Assembly (NCBI RefSeq): GCF_019834675.1
Contig: NZ_JABUBU010000001.1
Location: 1-64,000 of the forward strand
Length of the DNA: 64,000 nucleotides
Source of the DNA: Rhodococcoides corynebacterioides
GTDB taxonomy: Bacteria; Actinomycetota; Actinomycetes; Mycobacteriales; Mycobacteriaceae
Reading direction: 5' to 3'
The notes beneath the pieces were generated by a model that saw only the letters and a program-made list of their open reading frames with translations, ran no database searches and was not told where the DNA came from. Shown here in pieces: positions 46,891-55,529 of the stretch (positions are counted from its first letter, which is position 1; each line of letters opens with the position of its first letter). The translations under genes and the position numbers were made by a program.

Positions 46891-47659
46891 CTCGATATGC
46901 CTCTGAACTGCAGGAATGACCCGAAATAGCTCGTTCTGGCCTCTCGTTTCACGACTTTCTCCGGTACGTCCGTGCAGGTCCGCCACGGTCCAGGGGCGTC
47001 CGGTCACCTGCAAAAACTGTCGAAATGAAGCTCGATGTCACGAGTTGTCACAACTCATTCGTAACTCGTTCGATGGACTCGGGTGGACGTGGGTGGCTGT
47101 GGATGGACTTTTGCGCGGAAGAGTCCACGACTGTCCGTGGACACCCAGGGACTCCTATGGACGGATTCCACTCGCTTCACGCTGTGGCTGCGGCTGGCGT
47201 GGACGTGTGCGGACCAGGGTGGACCAACCGCCTCTCGCTCACGGGTGAAGCAGTAGTCGGCACTAACAGCGCTGATCGCAGAGGGACGGGTTCCGTAACG
47301 CAATTCGTGGAATTGACATTTTCAAGCATTGTTCGAATGGTCCGTACCATTACTCCGCAGCGATCGCGGCAGCGTCTCCGAGGTGGAGCGGTGGCGCCCT
47401 CGAGGGTCACGGACGGACCGGCGTCACCGGTGCGATGCACGCGACGGTGTCGCCTCGGTATGGGCGGTGACCGTGCCATGCTCCTGGTGCGTCACCCGCT
47501 GGCCTCCGCGGCGCAACCGTGTCGGCACGGGGCATGAAGTCGCCGCGGTGTACAAGAACCACCTGGTGTCCGTCAGCGTCCGGGTGGTCGTCCTCGCCGG
47601 TCTCGTGGACGCGCGTTACTGGTCTTCCGGCGAAACGCGACAGCGAGGAGGCGGCGAGA
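46891..47659. other. Gene-poor stretch after tRNA-Thr
   Basis: About 770 bases with no supportable gene. Short frames on both strands lack family similarity and ribosome sites. A perfect dyad GAGTTG-TCA-CAACTC lies at 47042-47056 and TGGAC words recur between 47070 and 47225. Composition is less GC-rich than the left flank. It may be decayed integrated DNA; no integrase or flanking repeat of the tRNA end was recognised. Confidence 0.5.
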
Positions 47660-47974
47660 TCAGCCCGCACCGTGACGCGCCACGTGTGAATGGTCTTTGT
47701 CGACGGGGCCGGTCTTCGCGGCGCCTCCGGGGGAGCCGAGGTCGTCGAAGAAGTCGGCGTTGACGGTGACGTAGTGCGCCCACTCGGCGGGGAGGTCGTC
47801 TTCGTAGAAGATGGCCTCGACGGGGCAGACCGGTTCGCACGCACCGCAATCGACGCACTCGTCCGGGTGGATGTAGAGCATCCGTCGGCCTTCGTAGATG
47901 CAGTCGACGGGGCATTCCTCGATGCACGCCTTGTCCATGACGTCGATGCACGGTTCGGCTATCACGTAGGTCAC
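47660..47974 (-). CDS. Seven-iron ferredoxin (FdxA/FdxC type)
   Basis: 104 residues from a GTG with ATAGGA upstream. Two cluster sites are visible: the first with Cys residues in PCIDVMDKACIEECPVDCIY, the second as CVDCGACEPVCPVEAIF. These are the 3Fe-4S/4Fe-4S pattern of actinobacterial seven-iron ferredoxins, and the C-terminal half (EWAHYVTVNADFFDDLGSPG) is typical of the family. The start is five bases after the transporter stop, so it is the third gene of a MerR-transporter-ferredoxin operon. It may donate electrons to a reductase or monooxygenase; the link to metal or metalloid handling is inferred from context. Confidence 0.92.
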   Translation of the reverse strand: MTYVIAEPCIDVMDKACIEECPVDCIYEGRRMLYIHPDECVDCGACEPVCPVEAIFYEDDLPAEWAHYVTVNADFFDDLGSPGGAAKTGPVDKDHSHVARHGAG

Positions 47975-47979
47975 GGTTC

Positions 47980-48990
47980 CTATGGCCCCGTCGCGGCGGT
48001 GCTGTTGTCCGGTACCGCGTCCGGAACGAGGTGTGGTACGTAGCGGACGTAGAGCACCATCCCGATCAGTTCCACCAGGGTTTGCGTCACGACCACCACG
48101 GCGGCCAGGCTCAACGCCGGTGGCAGCGCCAGTGCGAGGGGGAGTACGACCAGTGAGTTGCGGGTAGCGCCGGAGAACACCAACGCCCGCGTCGCCGGCA
48201 CGTCCTGCCCGAACACCTTCCCGGCGCCGACACCGATGAACGCCATCGCGATCAGGAACATCACGAAGATGGCGGCGGCCGCGGCGAGTTGATCGATGCG
48301 GCTGCGGACGGCGTCGATCTGGGAGGCCACGACGACCGCGAGCGTCACCATCATCACCGGCACCATCGCTGCCGCCGTCACCTGCATCAGCCGCTTGCCC
48401 GCATGTCCGCGGCGCGCCCACCACTGCGTCGCCGCTGCCAGAGCCAACGGGAGCCCGATGAGCAGGACGAATGCTTCGGCGAAGGGTGCGATGTCGATGA
48501 TCGAGACCGTGTCGGACCCGACGAACAACCACAGCCACAGCGGCAGCAGCGCGATCTGCAGCAGCATCAGCAGCGGTGCCCCGGCCAGCAGGCGTTCCGA
48601 TGCGGCGCCGGCGAGGCCGCTGAAGACGATGACGTAGTCGATGCACGGGGCGAGGAGCACCAGCACCACACCGACCAGGACCGCCTCGTTCCCGGCGATG
48701 ATGCGCGTGAGAGCGAACACCACGATCGGGACGGCCACGAAGTTCAGGACGATGACTGCGGTGGTGAACCGGGCATCGCGCAGGGAGCGGCCGATCGCGG
48801 CGAACGGCACGGCGAGGAACGTGGCGTAGAGCAGTACGATCAGCACCGGGTTGATGGCGTGCTCGAACGCCGGCGCCGAGGCGGGAGCAGCGAGGCCCAC
48901 TGCGGCACCGGCGGCGAGAGCGAGGAGATACAGGCCGATCTGGTGGGTGTCCCACCACTGCACCACCGAGGTCCGCCGCGATCCGGTCAT
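47980..48990 (-). CDS. ACR3/BASS-family transporter, arsenic-resistance-like
   Basis: 336 residues from an ATG that overlaps the merR stop (ATGA); an upstream GTG is in frame but unlikely. Roughly ten membrane segments, with the family core LLAPCIDYVIVFSGLAGAAS (an intramembrane Cys as in ACR3), VMMVTLAVVVASQIDAVRS and FSGATRNSLVVLPLALALPP. Bile-acid:sodium symporter superfamily, arsenite-exporter branch by resemblance. Because the regulator has three cysteines suitable for As(III) or another soft metal ion, export of arsenite is a fair hypothesis. No arsR, arsC or arsenate reductase lies nearby, so the substrate is not certain. Confidence 0.8.
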   Translation of the reverse strand: MTGSRRTSVVQWWDTHQIGLYLLALAAGAAVGLAAPASAPAFEHAINPVLIVLLYATFLAVPFAAIGRSLRDARFTTAVIVLNFVAVPIVVFALTRIIAGNEAVLVGVVLVLLAPCIDYVIVFSGLAGAASERLLAGAPLLMLLQIALLPLWLWLFVGSDTVSIIDIAPFAEAFVLLIGLPLALAAATQWWARRGHAGKRLMQVTAAAMVPVMMVTLAVVVASQIDAVRSRIDQLAAAAAIFVMFLIAMAFIGVGAGKVFGQDVPATRALVFSGATRNSLVVLPLALALPPALSLAAVVVVTQTLVELIGMVLYVRYVPHLVPDAVPDNSTAATGP

Positions 48991-49421
48991 GACGCGTGTG
49001 CGGGTGTGGGCATCGTCGACGCCAACCAGCTGCACTGCGGGTCGCACGGCGTCGCCGCGTCGGGAGTGTCGTCCAATCGGTCCAGCGCCCCGGTCAGCGC
49101 GTCTCGCAGCACGCTCAGCTGCGCGATCGACTCCTCCGCTCGGGCGATGTGCTCACGCAGTGCCGGCCGCAGCCCGGACTTCACCGCGGCGCACGAGTCG
49201 TTCTCCCACACGCGCAGCATCGTCTTGATCTGCGGCAAAGTCAGATTCAGGCTCTTCGCGGCGGTGATGAACGCCAACCGTTGCTGCGCGCGCTCGTCGT
49301 AGATTCGGTACCCGTTCGAGGCCCGGCCTGCCGGGAGCAGGCCCTCGCTCTCGTAGAAGCGCAGTGTCGTCGCCGGCACTCCCGTCGCCGAGGACAGTTG
49401 CGAGATCAGCAGAGCGGGCAT
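48987..49421 (-). CDS. MerR-family metal-responsive regulator
   Basis: 144 residues. N-terminal MerR helix-turn-helix (LISQLSSATGVPATTLRFYE, SEGLLPAGRASNGYRIYDER), then the dimerisation helix. Cys77 (NDSCAAVK) sits at the start of that helix and Cys126/Cys130 form a C-terminal CDPQC loop: the three-thiol arrangement of MerR-type sensors for soft metals (Hg, As, Cd, Cu). First gene of an operon with the transporter (ATGA overlap). It should bind the dyad between its own -35 and -10 and activate the operon upon metal binding. Confidence 0.88.
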   Translation of the reverse strand: MPALLISQLSSATGVPATTLRFYESEGLLPAGRASNGYRIYDERAQQRLAFITAAKSLNLTLPQIKTMLRVWENDSCAAVKSGLRPALREHIARAEESIAQLSVLRDALTGALDRLDDTPDAATPCDPQCSWLASTMPTPAHAS

Positions 49422-49427
49422 GACCGA

Positions 49428-49458
49428 AGACTAAAGGTTCGAGTCGGCTCGAAGGCAA
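49428..49458 (-). promoter_or_regulatory. MerR-type promoter with 19-bp spacer and operator dyad
   Basis: Reading leftward: -35 TTGCCT (49458-49453), a 19-base spacer, -10 TAGTCT (49433-49428), then six bases to the ATG at 49421. The dyad TTCGAG-TCGG-CTCGAA (49438-49453) sits mainly within the spacer. Overlong spacers with an internal dyad are the hallmark of MerR-activated promoters. The mRNA is probably leaderless. Confidence 0.8.
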
Positions 49459-49596
49459 ATGGACGAGTGAGCACATTGTCGGTGCCGCGGGATCACGGGC
49501 GCGTGTGCGGGGTGGTCCTTGGCTGTGCCTGTGCCCACCGATGCCGACGATGTCGTGACCGGATCGACGGTCGCGCTGCGTTCCTCGGCTGACAGG

Positions 49597-50339
49597 ATGA
49601 GGCGCTCTCTGGCTGTGGCGTTCGCGGCGGGGGCTGCGATCGGCCTGCTGGGGGAATGATCGGGCTCGGTGTCGCCGAGTTCCGCCTCCCTCTGTTGATC
49701 GGTGTGTTCGGATTCGTCGCGTTACAGGCGGTGGTACTGAACAAGGCGATGAGCCTGATAGTCGTCGCGACGGCCCTCCCGGCCCTCCCGGCGCGCGTGG
49801 CGTCCGTTCCGCTCGACCTGCTGACTCCCCACTGGTCGGTGGTGCTCAATCTCCTCGGCGGCAGCGTCGCCGGAGCCCGGGTGGGTGCGACGTGGGCGAC
49901 GAAGATGCGCTCGGCGACCCTCTACAAGGTCCTGTCCGCATTGCTGGTGCTCATCGCGTTCGTGTTGTTACTCAGCCACCTCGGGCAGGTGCAGCACGCC
50001 GACCTGGCCGCCGCCGCTCGTGTGGTCGCCGGGCTGCTGGCCGGGTTCGTCATCGGTGTCGTCGCCGCACTGATAGGGGTGGCCGGCGGCGAACTGCTCA
50101 TCCCGACGATCGTGCTGCTCTACGGACTCGACTTCAAGGTCGCCGGCAGCTTGTCGTTACCGACGATGGTGGTGGCGTTCGCCCGGTACTCCCGCGATCG
50201 CAGCTTCGATGTCCCGTGCGAGAGCGGTGGTTTCGTTCTGGTGATGGCGGCCGGGTCGCTCACCGGAACCATTGCCGGGGTCTCCTGCTCGGTGTCGTCC
50301 CCGAGCTGATCCTGGTCCCGCTGCCGGTTGGTCAGCCGT
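49597..50339 (+). pseudogene. Frameshifted TauE/SafE-family membrane transporter
   Basis: Starting at ATG 49597, MRRSLAVAFAAGAAIGLLG runs into a stop; adding one G to the run at 49650-49654 joins it to MIGLGVAEFRLPLLIGVFGF and the rest of a TauE/SafE exporter. A second missing G at 50277-50280 cuts the frame after GSLTGTIAG; restoring it gives GLLLGVVPELILVPLPVG. The last membrane segment is then replaced by the end of the neighbouring gene. The middle (49656-50270) carries five or six spans. Either a decayed gene or, because both lesions are in G-runs, two sequencing errors plus a natural truncation. Confidence 0.65.
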
Positions 50340-50341
50340 CG

Positions 50342-51133
50342 TCACTCGGGTTCACGTCGCGCGATCTTCGTCGCCAGATCCGTCACCGGTGTGTGCCAGT
50401 CCTGGGACAGTCGCACGAGCATCGCGAACGCAGCGTCGGCGCGCAGGTCATAGCGCTCCATGATGATGCCTTTGGCCTGTCCGATGACATCGCGGGTCGC
50501 GAGCGCGGACTCGAAATTGTGCTCCTGCTCGGCAGCGACGAGAGCGAGAGCGGCATGCGTGGCGAGCAGGACGCCGACGTCGTCGTCGGCGTCGTCGAAG
50601 CCGTGAACAGCGTCGGAGTACAGGTTCAGCGCCCCGAGGTGATCGTGATGGGTGTACAACCGGAACGTCAGCATCGAGCGCACTCCTGCCTCTGAGGCCG
50701 CGGGAGCGAACTGTGGCCACCGATCCTCACGGGCCATATCGGGGACGGACACACTGTGGTGTTTCCACACCGTGTCGAAGCACGGCCCTTGCCCGGTCGC
50801 CTCCTGCAGGGCGTCGACACGGCGAGGGAGTTCGTCGGTGGCACCGCGGGATTCGATTCTGTGATTGCGGACGACGAGGGTGATGCCGGCGTGATCAGCG
50901 CCCGGTATCAGCCGGACCGCCTCCGCCGTGATCGAGAGCAGGGTGCCCTCGACGCTGCCGTGTTCTTGTTGGATCACCCTGGCCATCTCGGCCATGGCGG
51001 CGCCCAAAGACACTGTCTCGGAATCACTGTCGGCGCGCGCCGGGTCGAGCGGCGGGTCGGAAGTAGCGGTCACGAACGTACCTTCTTCCAGATCCTCGGT
51101 CGTGAGAACGTACGCCGAGGTCGAGCTCACCAT
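50342..51133 (-). CDS. GAF-ANTAR regulatory protein
   Basis: About 263 residues from the ATG at 51133 (a GTG at 51169 would add 12). Residues ~50-185 form a GAF sensor (GADHAGITLVV, PCFDTVWKHHSVSVPDMARE, LGALNLYSDAVHGFDD). The C-terminal ~60 residues are an ANTAR RNA-binding three-helix bundle with TRDVIGQAKGIIMERYDLRA followed by DAAFAMLVRLSQ. ANTAR proteins bind paired hexaloop RNA hairpins and prevent transcription termination. No dedicated kinase is nearby, so the GAF domain probably senses a small molecule directly. Confidence 0.85.
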   Translation of the reverse strand: MVSSTSAYVLTTEDLEEGTFVTATSDPPLDPARADSDSETVSLGAAMAEMARVIQQEHGSVEGTLLSITAEAVRLIPGADHAGITLVVRNHRIESRGATDELPRRVDALQEATGQGPCFDTVWKHHSVSVPDMAREDRWPQFAPAASEAGVRSMLTFRLYTHHDHLGALNLYSDAVHGFDDADDDVGVLLATHAALALVAAEQEHNFESALATRDVIGQAKGIIMERYDLRADAAFAMLVRLSQDWHTPVTDLATKIARREPE

Positions 51134-51535
51134 GTCACACGGGTGTTGGGCGCCCGCGACGGAGTACACCGCTGCTGTCGAACGGCAGTCCTCGATAGTT
51201 CGTCGTCGCCCGGTGTAGGGCGACGCGGCGTACAGTTACCGTCAGTTCGGTACAACCCTTGCCGTTCGGACCGATCATCCGAACCAGTCGTCTCGCCGCT
51301 GCGGCGCGAAGACGACCTCGAGGAGTGTGAGCGAAACGTGTATCAGCACTTGCCCGACCGTCCCGATATCGTCGCGGCGGTCGGTCACGGGTCGCCCGCC
51401 CTACCTGTCTTGCAGCTGACTCCGCACCTGCGGGCGAGAGCGGGCGCTTGGATCCAGATTCTCGAACAACGTTGTGCGTCAACGTCGCCGCGTGCCCCGT
51501 CGTGCACACCGGGTTGTGCCGGTCTGCGAGTCCCG
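51134..51535. other. Spacer between two divergent ANTAR genes
   Basis: About 400 bases with no confident gene. It contains the start alternatives of the flanking ANTAR genes (GTG 51169 leftward, GTG 51338 rightward) and presumably both promoters. No paired-hexaloop ANTAR target could be recognised by eye. Confidence 0.4.
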
Positions 51536-52216
51536 GTGACCGGTGACGCCGACGACCGTCAGCCGAGGGAACATCCACTGTCCGGCCTGGAGTCGTTCTC
51601 GCAGTGGGTGGAGGTGTGCGTCGACCTGTCGTCCGCGGACGGCGCAGCTGTCGTCGCATCCACCGAGCGCCACGATGACAGGCACCGGATCCTCTATGCC
51701 ACCGACCCGACCGCCGAGCGCGTGGCGGACCTGCTCTTCGTCCTCGGCTACGGACCCCACACGACGGCGACGCCCGCGCATCCGGTGCAGACCGTGACGA
51801 CCACCGATCCCGACGACCGCCTCACCTGGCCGCTGTTGATCGACGAACTCGTCGCGGTGGGCGTTCACTGGCTACAGGTCCATGCGATCGGGGCACCCGG
51901 GTCGGCGTTGGGAACCCTGCAGCTCTACCGGCGGCGTCGACCGCCCGCGCGGTCGCTCGATGCGGACACCACGGTCAGCGCGCTGGCGCGAGCGCTCGGT
52001 AGCGAACCGGTCGCCGACCGGGTCCTCGGTGCATCATCGGAGCCGGTTGCGGGCTCCGACGTCGTCAGCGTCGCGATCGGCGTTCTCGCTGCCCGGCACG
52101 GTCTTTCGGTGCCGGCGGCGTCGGCGCTGCTCCGAGCGGGCGCCTATGCGCGCGAACATTCGTCGCTGGACGAGGCGCAACGCGTTGTCGAGTCTCTCGG
52201 CGACCATGAATCGTGA
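51536..52216 (+). CDS. GAF-ANTAR-like protein, paralogue A
   Basis: 226 residues from a GTG at 51536, chosen by alignment with the paralogue at 53719: both open with V-[ST]-G-D-x-D-D/A and reach WVEVCVDLSSADGAAVV after ~30 residues. The frame stays open upstream, and GTG 51338 is an alternative. The first ~150 residues resemble a divergent GAF domain (WPLLIDELVAVGVHWLQVHA, GTLQLYRRRRPP). The C-terminus (VSVAIGVLAARHGLSVPAAS, ALLRAGAYAREHSSLDEAQR) is ANTAR-like but lacks the usual QAKG core. Likely a transcription antitermination regulator; ligand unknown. Confidence 0.72.
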   Translation: MTGDADDRQPREHPLSGLESFSQWVEVCVDLSSADGAAVVASTERHDDRHRILYATDPTAERVADLLFVLGYGPHTTATPAHPVQTVTTTDPDDRLTWPLLIDELVAVGVHWLQVHAIGAPGSALGTLQLYRRRRPPARSLDADTTVSALARALGSEPVADRVLGASSEPVAGSDVVSVAIGVLAARHGLSVPAASALLRAGAYAREHSSLDEAQRVVESLGDHES

Positions 52217-52285
52217 CAGCAGGGAACATCGCGCCGTGGTGAACGGCACGTCGGGTATCACCACACGTGAGAGCGAAGCCCGTCG

Positions 52286-52810
52286 ATGACCGACCGTTTG
52301 AATCCGACACCGCGCTCGTGCGACTTCCTCGACCTCGTCGGCCCCGCCACCGAGACCCCCGCACCCGACGCGACCGCACCCCATGTCACCGACGAGCGAA
52401 GGTTCCTGGTGTGGATGGTCGACGACCGGGACACAGTCATCCTGCGCACCGCGAGCTCGCTGACCAATGCCGTCGACGTGGCTCGCGCGTACTGCGCAGC
52501 GTGGGGTGCGCAGGTGCGTCACATCGAGGATCCGCGGGGCGAGGTCGTGCCACGTGCAACGTGGGAGACGCTGTGTTCGGTCACTTCGCCCCTGCCCTAC
52601 GTCTACACCGTCGAGCTCCTTTCTCCCCGCTCCACCGGGCGTGAGGAACTGGTGACAGCGCTCTGGACCAGTACTCATCTCGACGAGGCGCTGCGCTGGC
52701 GGCAGCTGCTGCCGCCCGACCTCCGCAGTCGCGCCCTCGTGGTCAGCAATAACCCCGACGGGCACTTCCCGCGTTCGGCACCCTCACCTGCAGGAACCTC
52801 TTCCAGATGA
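52286..52810 (+). CDS. Hypothetical protein
   Basis: 174 residues from ATG 52286, 69 bases after the ANTAR gene, with a weak ribosome site. Mixed alpha/beta composition (RRFLVWMVDDRDTVILRTAS, SLTNAVDVARAYCAAWGAQV, VYTVELLSPRS) and no membrane span. I do not recognise a family. It overlaps the next start by four bases (ATGA), so the two are co-translated and may work together with the ANTAR proteins around them. Confidence 0.6.
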   Translation: MTDRLNPTPRSCDFLDLVGPATETPAPDATAPHVTDERRFLVWMVDDRDTVILRTASSLTNAVDVARAYCAAWGAQVRHIEDPRGEVVPRATWETLCSVTSPLPYVYTVELLSPRSTGREELVTALWTSTHLDEALRWRQLLPPDLRSRALVVSNNPDGHFPRSAPSPAGTSSR

Positions 52811-53511
52811 CGTCGACGGACGGTATGGCCAGCAATTCGGAAGACGCCGTTGCCGCAGCACCCCCGAGTCCGACCACCGACGGCCCGGAACACGCAGCCC
52901 ATCGGGCCACCGGAAACGCCGGCGTGCCCGATGCCGCCGCGATTGCGACGGGAACGTGCGCACGCTGCGTGACCACGACGCCTCAGCTGACGCCCGCCAC
53001 GAGAGTGCCGGGCATGTCCGCTGCCGCATCGGCGCTGTGGGTGCGCCCACGCGGGAAGGGACTGTGCCCACCATGTGCGTGGATGTACCGGTCCGCCGAC
53101 ACCCGTCGTACCCCGCACCTCGTCACTCGCCTCCCCGACAGTGTCACCGCGATCGACCCCACCGACCTGTTCCACACATGGGGCCTCCTCAGGCGCAGAA
53201 GCGGATCGATCCCCGCTAGCTTTGCTCGGGGTGCCCCGGTGCCCCCCCGGGCTCAATCCATACACTGCGCTGACGCGGGCACTTCGTTGATGAACGGATA
53301 TGAATCAGATTGCCCGACAGCGGTTCTCGTAGACCGGCCGTCAGTCGCGGGCCGACCCGTGCGTGCGGTCGAGTCGACTCGGGCAGCTCGTCCGCGATCA
53401 CGTTCTGCCTCCGCGAGCTGGTCTCGGGTGGTGTCGAATAGTTCGCCCGACGACGCCTCGGACTTCCGGACGCTCTCCTTCTCGAGGACGAGCAAGACGT
53501 CGAGAAGGTAG
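52807..53511 (+). CDS. Hypothetical protein with paired CxxC (zinc-ribbon-like)
   Basis: Up to 234 residues, start overlapping the previous stop. The first ~130 residues look real: after a low-complexity N-terminus, CARC (about residues 51-54) and CPPC (about residues 87-90) are followed by AWMYRSADTRRTPHLVTRLP, a treble-clef or zinc-ribbon-like arrangement. The last ~100 residues are Ser/Arg-rich and overlap a plausible frame on the other strand (53253-53525), so the true end may have been lost by frameshift. Function unknown. Confidence 0.5.
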   Translation: MTSTDGMASNSEDAVAAAPPSPTTDGPEHAAHRATGNAGVPDAAAIATGTCARCVTTTPQLTPATRVPGMSAAASALWVRPRGKGLCPPCAWMYRSADTRRTPHLVTRLPDSVTAIDPTDLFHTWGLLRRRSGSIPASFARGAPVPPRAQSIHCADAGTSLMNGYESDCPTAVLVDRPSVAGRPVRAVESTRAARPRSRSASASWSRVVSNSSPDDASDFRTLSFSRTSKTSRR

Positions 53512-53525
53512 CTGCCCAGTGCCAT
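53253..53525 (-). CDS. Possible small protein, opposite the Ser/Arg-rich frame
   Basis: 90 residues from ATG 53525: a hydrophobic start (MALGSYLLDVLLVLEKESVR), then a charged helical stretch (ELFDTTRDQLAEAERDRGRA). The frame with similar composition extends further upstream (HDIIRQTAGALGSPVVGTTD) without an obvious start, so this may be a 5'-truncated remnant. Its residue composition looks more protein-like than the rightward frame over the same bases. No family recognised. Confidence 0.3.
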   Translation of the reverse strand: MALGSYLLDVLLVLEKESVRKSEASSGELFDTTRDQLAEAERDRGRAARVDSTARTGRPATDGRSTRTAVGQSDSYPFINEVPASAQCMD

Positions 53526-53718
53526 GATGGCGCCGAAGGTCGCCTGCGATGCCTCGCCTTCGCCTGGGATCGTGTTCCCGGTGACCTCACCGTGGTCCCC
53601 GAGAGCATCCGTCGTCCCGACGACCGGGGACCCGAGCGCTCCCGCGGTTTGCCGGATGATGTCGTGGGTACCGTCGTTGTGTTCGTATGCTGCCGTGGCC
53701 GATGCAGGGAGGACCCCA

Positions 53719-54417
53719 GTGTCGGGTGACGACGACGCACATCCGATGCGTGATGCGCGCGGGGCGTTCGACGGTGTCACCGCGATCGAGTGGGTCGACG
53801 TGTGCGTCGATCTGGCCGCTGCCGACGGGGCCGCGCTCGTCGTCGCTGCGGAGGACCACCCCGATACCCACCAGGTGGTGCACGCCACCGACGGTATCGC
53901 TGTGCAGGCCGCCGACCTCGGTTACATCCTCGGATGTGGCCCCCACATAGAGGCCATGTCGACAAGTAATGCGTGCGCTGTGGACGTCGACGACGCTGCC
54001 GACCGGGGCCGCTGGCCGCTACTGGTGGACGAACTGGCCGTCAGCGGGATCGGATGGGTGCAAGCGCACCCGCTCGGCGACCATCGTGCCCCGTTGGGCA
54101 CGCTGCAGCTCTACCGCCGGACGAGGTCACCGCACAGGCTCTCGGGGGACGACCGCGCTACCCACACCATGATCGCCCAACTCGCTCGCATGCTCGGCAC
54201 GGGCATCGTCGCCGCCGGCGTGGCCGCCGACATGCTCATCCGACGTCACCAGGACAGCGAGGCGGTGAACATCGCTATCGGGATTTTGGCCGCCCGGCAC
54301 GGCTGCACCGTTGCGGTGGCCTCGGCGATGCTGCGAGCGGGCGCCTACTCCCGCGGGCACGGCTCCGCGGGCGAAGCGCATCGCGTCATCGACTCGATCA
54401 ACTCTGTCGACCCCTGA
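53719..54417 (+). CDS. GAF-ANTAR-like protein, paralogue B
   Basis: 232 residues from a GTG with GGGAGGA six bases upstream. Clearly paralogous to the protein at 51536: WVDVCVDLAAADGAALVVAA, WPLLVDELAVSGIGWVQAHP, GTLQLYRRTRSP, and the ANTAR-like end VNIAIGILAARHGCTVAVAS then AMLRAGAYSRGHGSAGEAHR. The third ANTAR-type gene within about 4 kb. Probably an RNA-binding antitermination regulator with a divergent GAF sensor; target operon unknown. Confidence 0.78.
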   Translation: MSGDDDAHPMRDARGAFDGVTAIEWVDVCVDLAAADGAALVVAAEDHPDTHQVVHATDGIAVQAADLGYILGCGPHIEAMSTSNACAVDVDDAADRGRWPLLVDELAVSGIGWVQAHPLGDHRAPLGTLQLYRRTRSPHRLSGDDRATHTMIAQLARMLGTGIVAAGVAADMLIRRHQDSEAVNIAIGILAARHGCTVAVASAMLRAGAYSRGHGSAGEAHRVIDSINSVDP

Positions 54418-54749
54418 GGACCCGGCCGATCCCGTCATGGGCGCGTCGTCGCCATAGATGGCGACACGGATTTCCGCGAGTCGGCTCATGGGCAAATCCG
54501 ACTTCTGCGTCCGGTGCGGAGGGGACACGCCGGGTGATCGTCGGGGTGGCTGAGCAACCTCCGGCGCTGCCCGCACGCCGCCTCGCAGCTGATGTGCAGG
54601 TCTACGCGAATCCCCCGGTAGGCACGCCGCGAACCTCGCGACAGTCGTTCCTTCGCGGCGAGTTCCCCGGGGGCCCGGGCGAGTTCACCGGCAAATTGTC
54701 GACCCGCAATTCACATGAACTGGTCCGACTCGTTCGAAGATCATCCTCT
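54418..54749. other. Intergenic stretch, no gene seen
   Basis: About 330 bases between an ANTAR gene and a converging hydrolase gene. Frames crossing it are shadows of the hydrolase. No strong hairpin was recognised. Confidence 0.4.
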
Positions 54750-55529
54750 TTAGGTGCGGTCGAGAATCAGTCGAGTGGCTTCTTTCGGTGCGTCCCATTG
54801 CGGAAAGTGACCGCATCGCTCGAACCAGTGCAGAACGGCATCGGGGAACAGTTCCGATGCGCGCGCCGCTTGCTTCGGCACTGTCACCAGATCTCGTCGT
54901 CCCCAACCGATTGTGACCCGCCCGGGCACTGTGCCGGACGAGGCGCCTTCCTGCTTCGGCCCGTGGATGAGGGCGTTTAGAGCGGCCTGGGTCGACGGGG
55001 AGTCGGCGAGCCCGCGTACGTCGGGCAACACGGTGTCGCGCGAGAGTGCCCATGGCCGCGCGGACAATTGAGCGAGCAGCAGGGTCCTTCCCGCAGGGTT
55101 GCCGAGAAGTGCAGGTAGGAAACGCCGCAATATGTTGACAAGGGCTATGGACGGCCGGAGTGTGGCGCCGAAGACAGCGCGTTCGCGGTCGCTCCAGAAA
55201 CCGCCGGGGTCGAGTGCCACGGTGTCGCCGCCGACTCCTCGCCGCGCGAGTTCGAGGACGATTCGACCGCCCATGGATTGACCGGCGGTGGAAATGCCAC
55301 CCAGATCGTGTTCGCGAATGAAGTCCGCGACGGAGTCGGCGAGAGCAGCGATCGATACTTCGCCCGTCAACGGCGGCGTGTCGCCGAACCCCGGTAGGTC
55401 GACCGCGATGACGTCACGGTGTTCCGCCAGTTCGTCGATGATCGGGGACCAGGATCGCCATCCGACGCCCAAGCCGTGCACCAGCAGCAGCGGGCTGCCA
55501 TGTCCGAATCTGACATAGTTCAGCGTCAT
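54750..55529 (-). CDS. Alpha/beta-hydrolase
   Basis: 259 residues from ATG 55529. Motifs: HGLGVGWRSW (oxyanion), nucleophile elbow STAGQSMGGRIVLELAR (Ser), acid near IGWGRRDLVTVP and catalytic His in CGHFPQWDAPKEATRLI. The lid region (LRPSIALVNILRRFLPALLG) is hydrophobic. Resembles general esterases or C-C bond hydrolases of the MhpC/PcaD type. No pathway neighbours hint at a substrate. The frame continues upstream without hydrolase similarity. Confidence 0.8.
   Translation of the reverse strand: MTLNYVRFGHGSPLLLVHGLGVGWRSWSPIIDELAEHRDVIAVDLPGFGDTPPLTGEVSIAALADSVADFIREHDLGGISTAGQSMGGRIVLELARRGVGGDTVALDPGGFWSDRERAVFGATLRPSIALVNILRRFLPALLGNPAGRTLLLAQLSARPWALSRDTVLPDVRGLADSPSTQAALNALIHGPKQEGASSGTVPGRVTIGWGRRDLVTVPKQAARASELFPDAVLHWFERCGHFPQWDAPKEATRLILDRT

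Noticed and set aside
46825..47013. A 62-residue leftward frame ending in SGLNRRPLAYKASALPLS
   Set aside because: This is the common false protein translated from the antisense of a tRNA gene.
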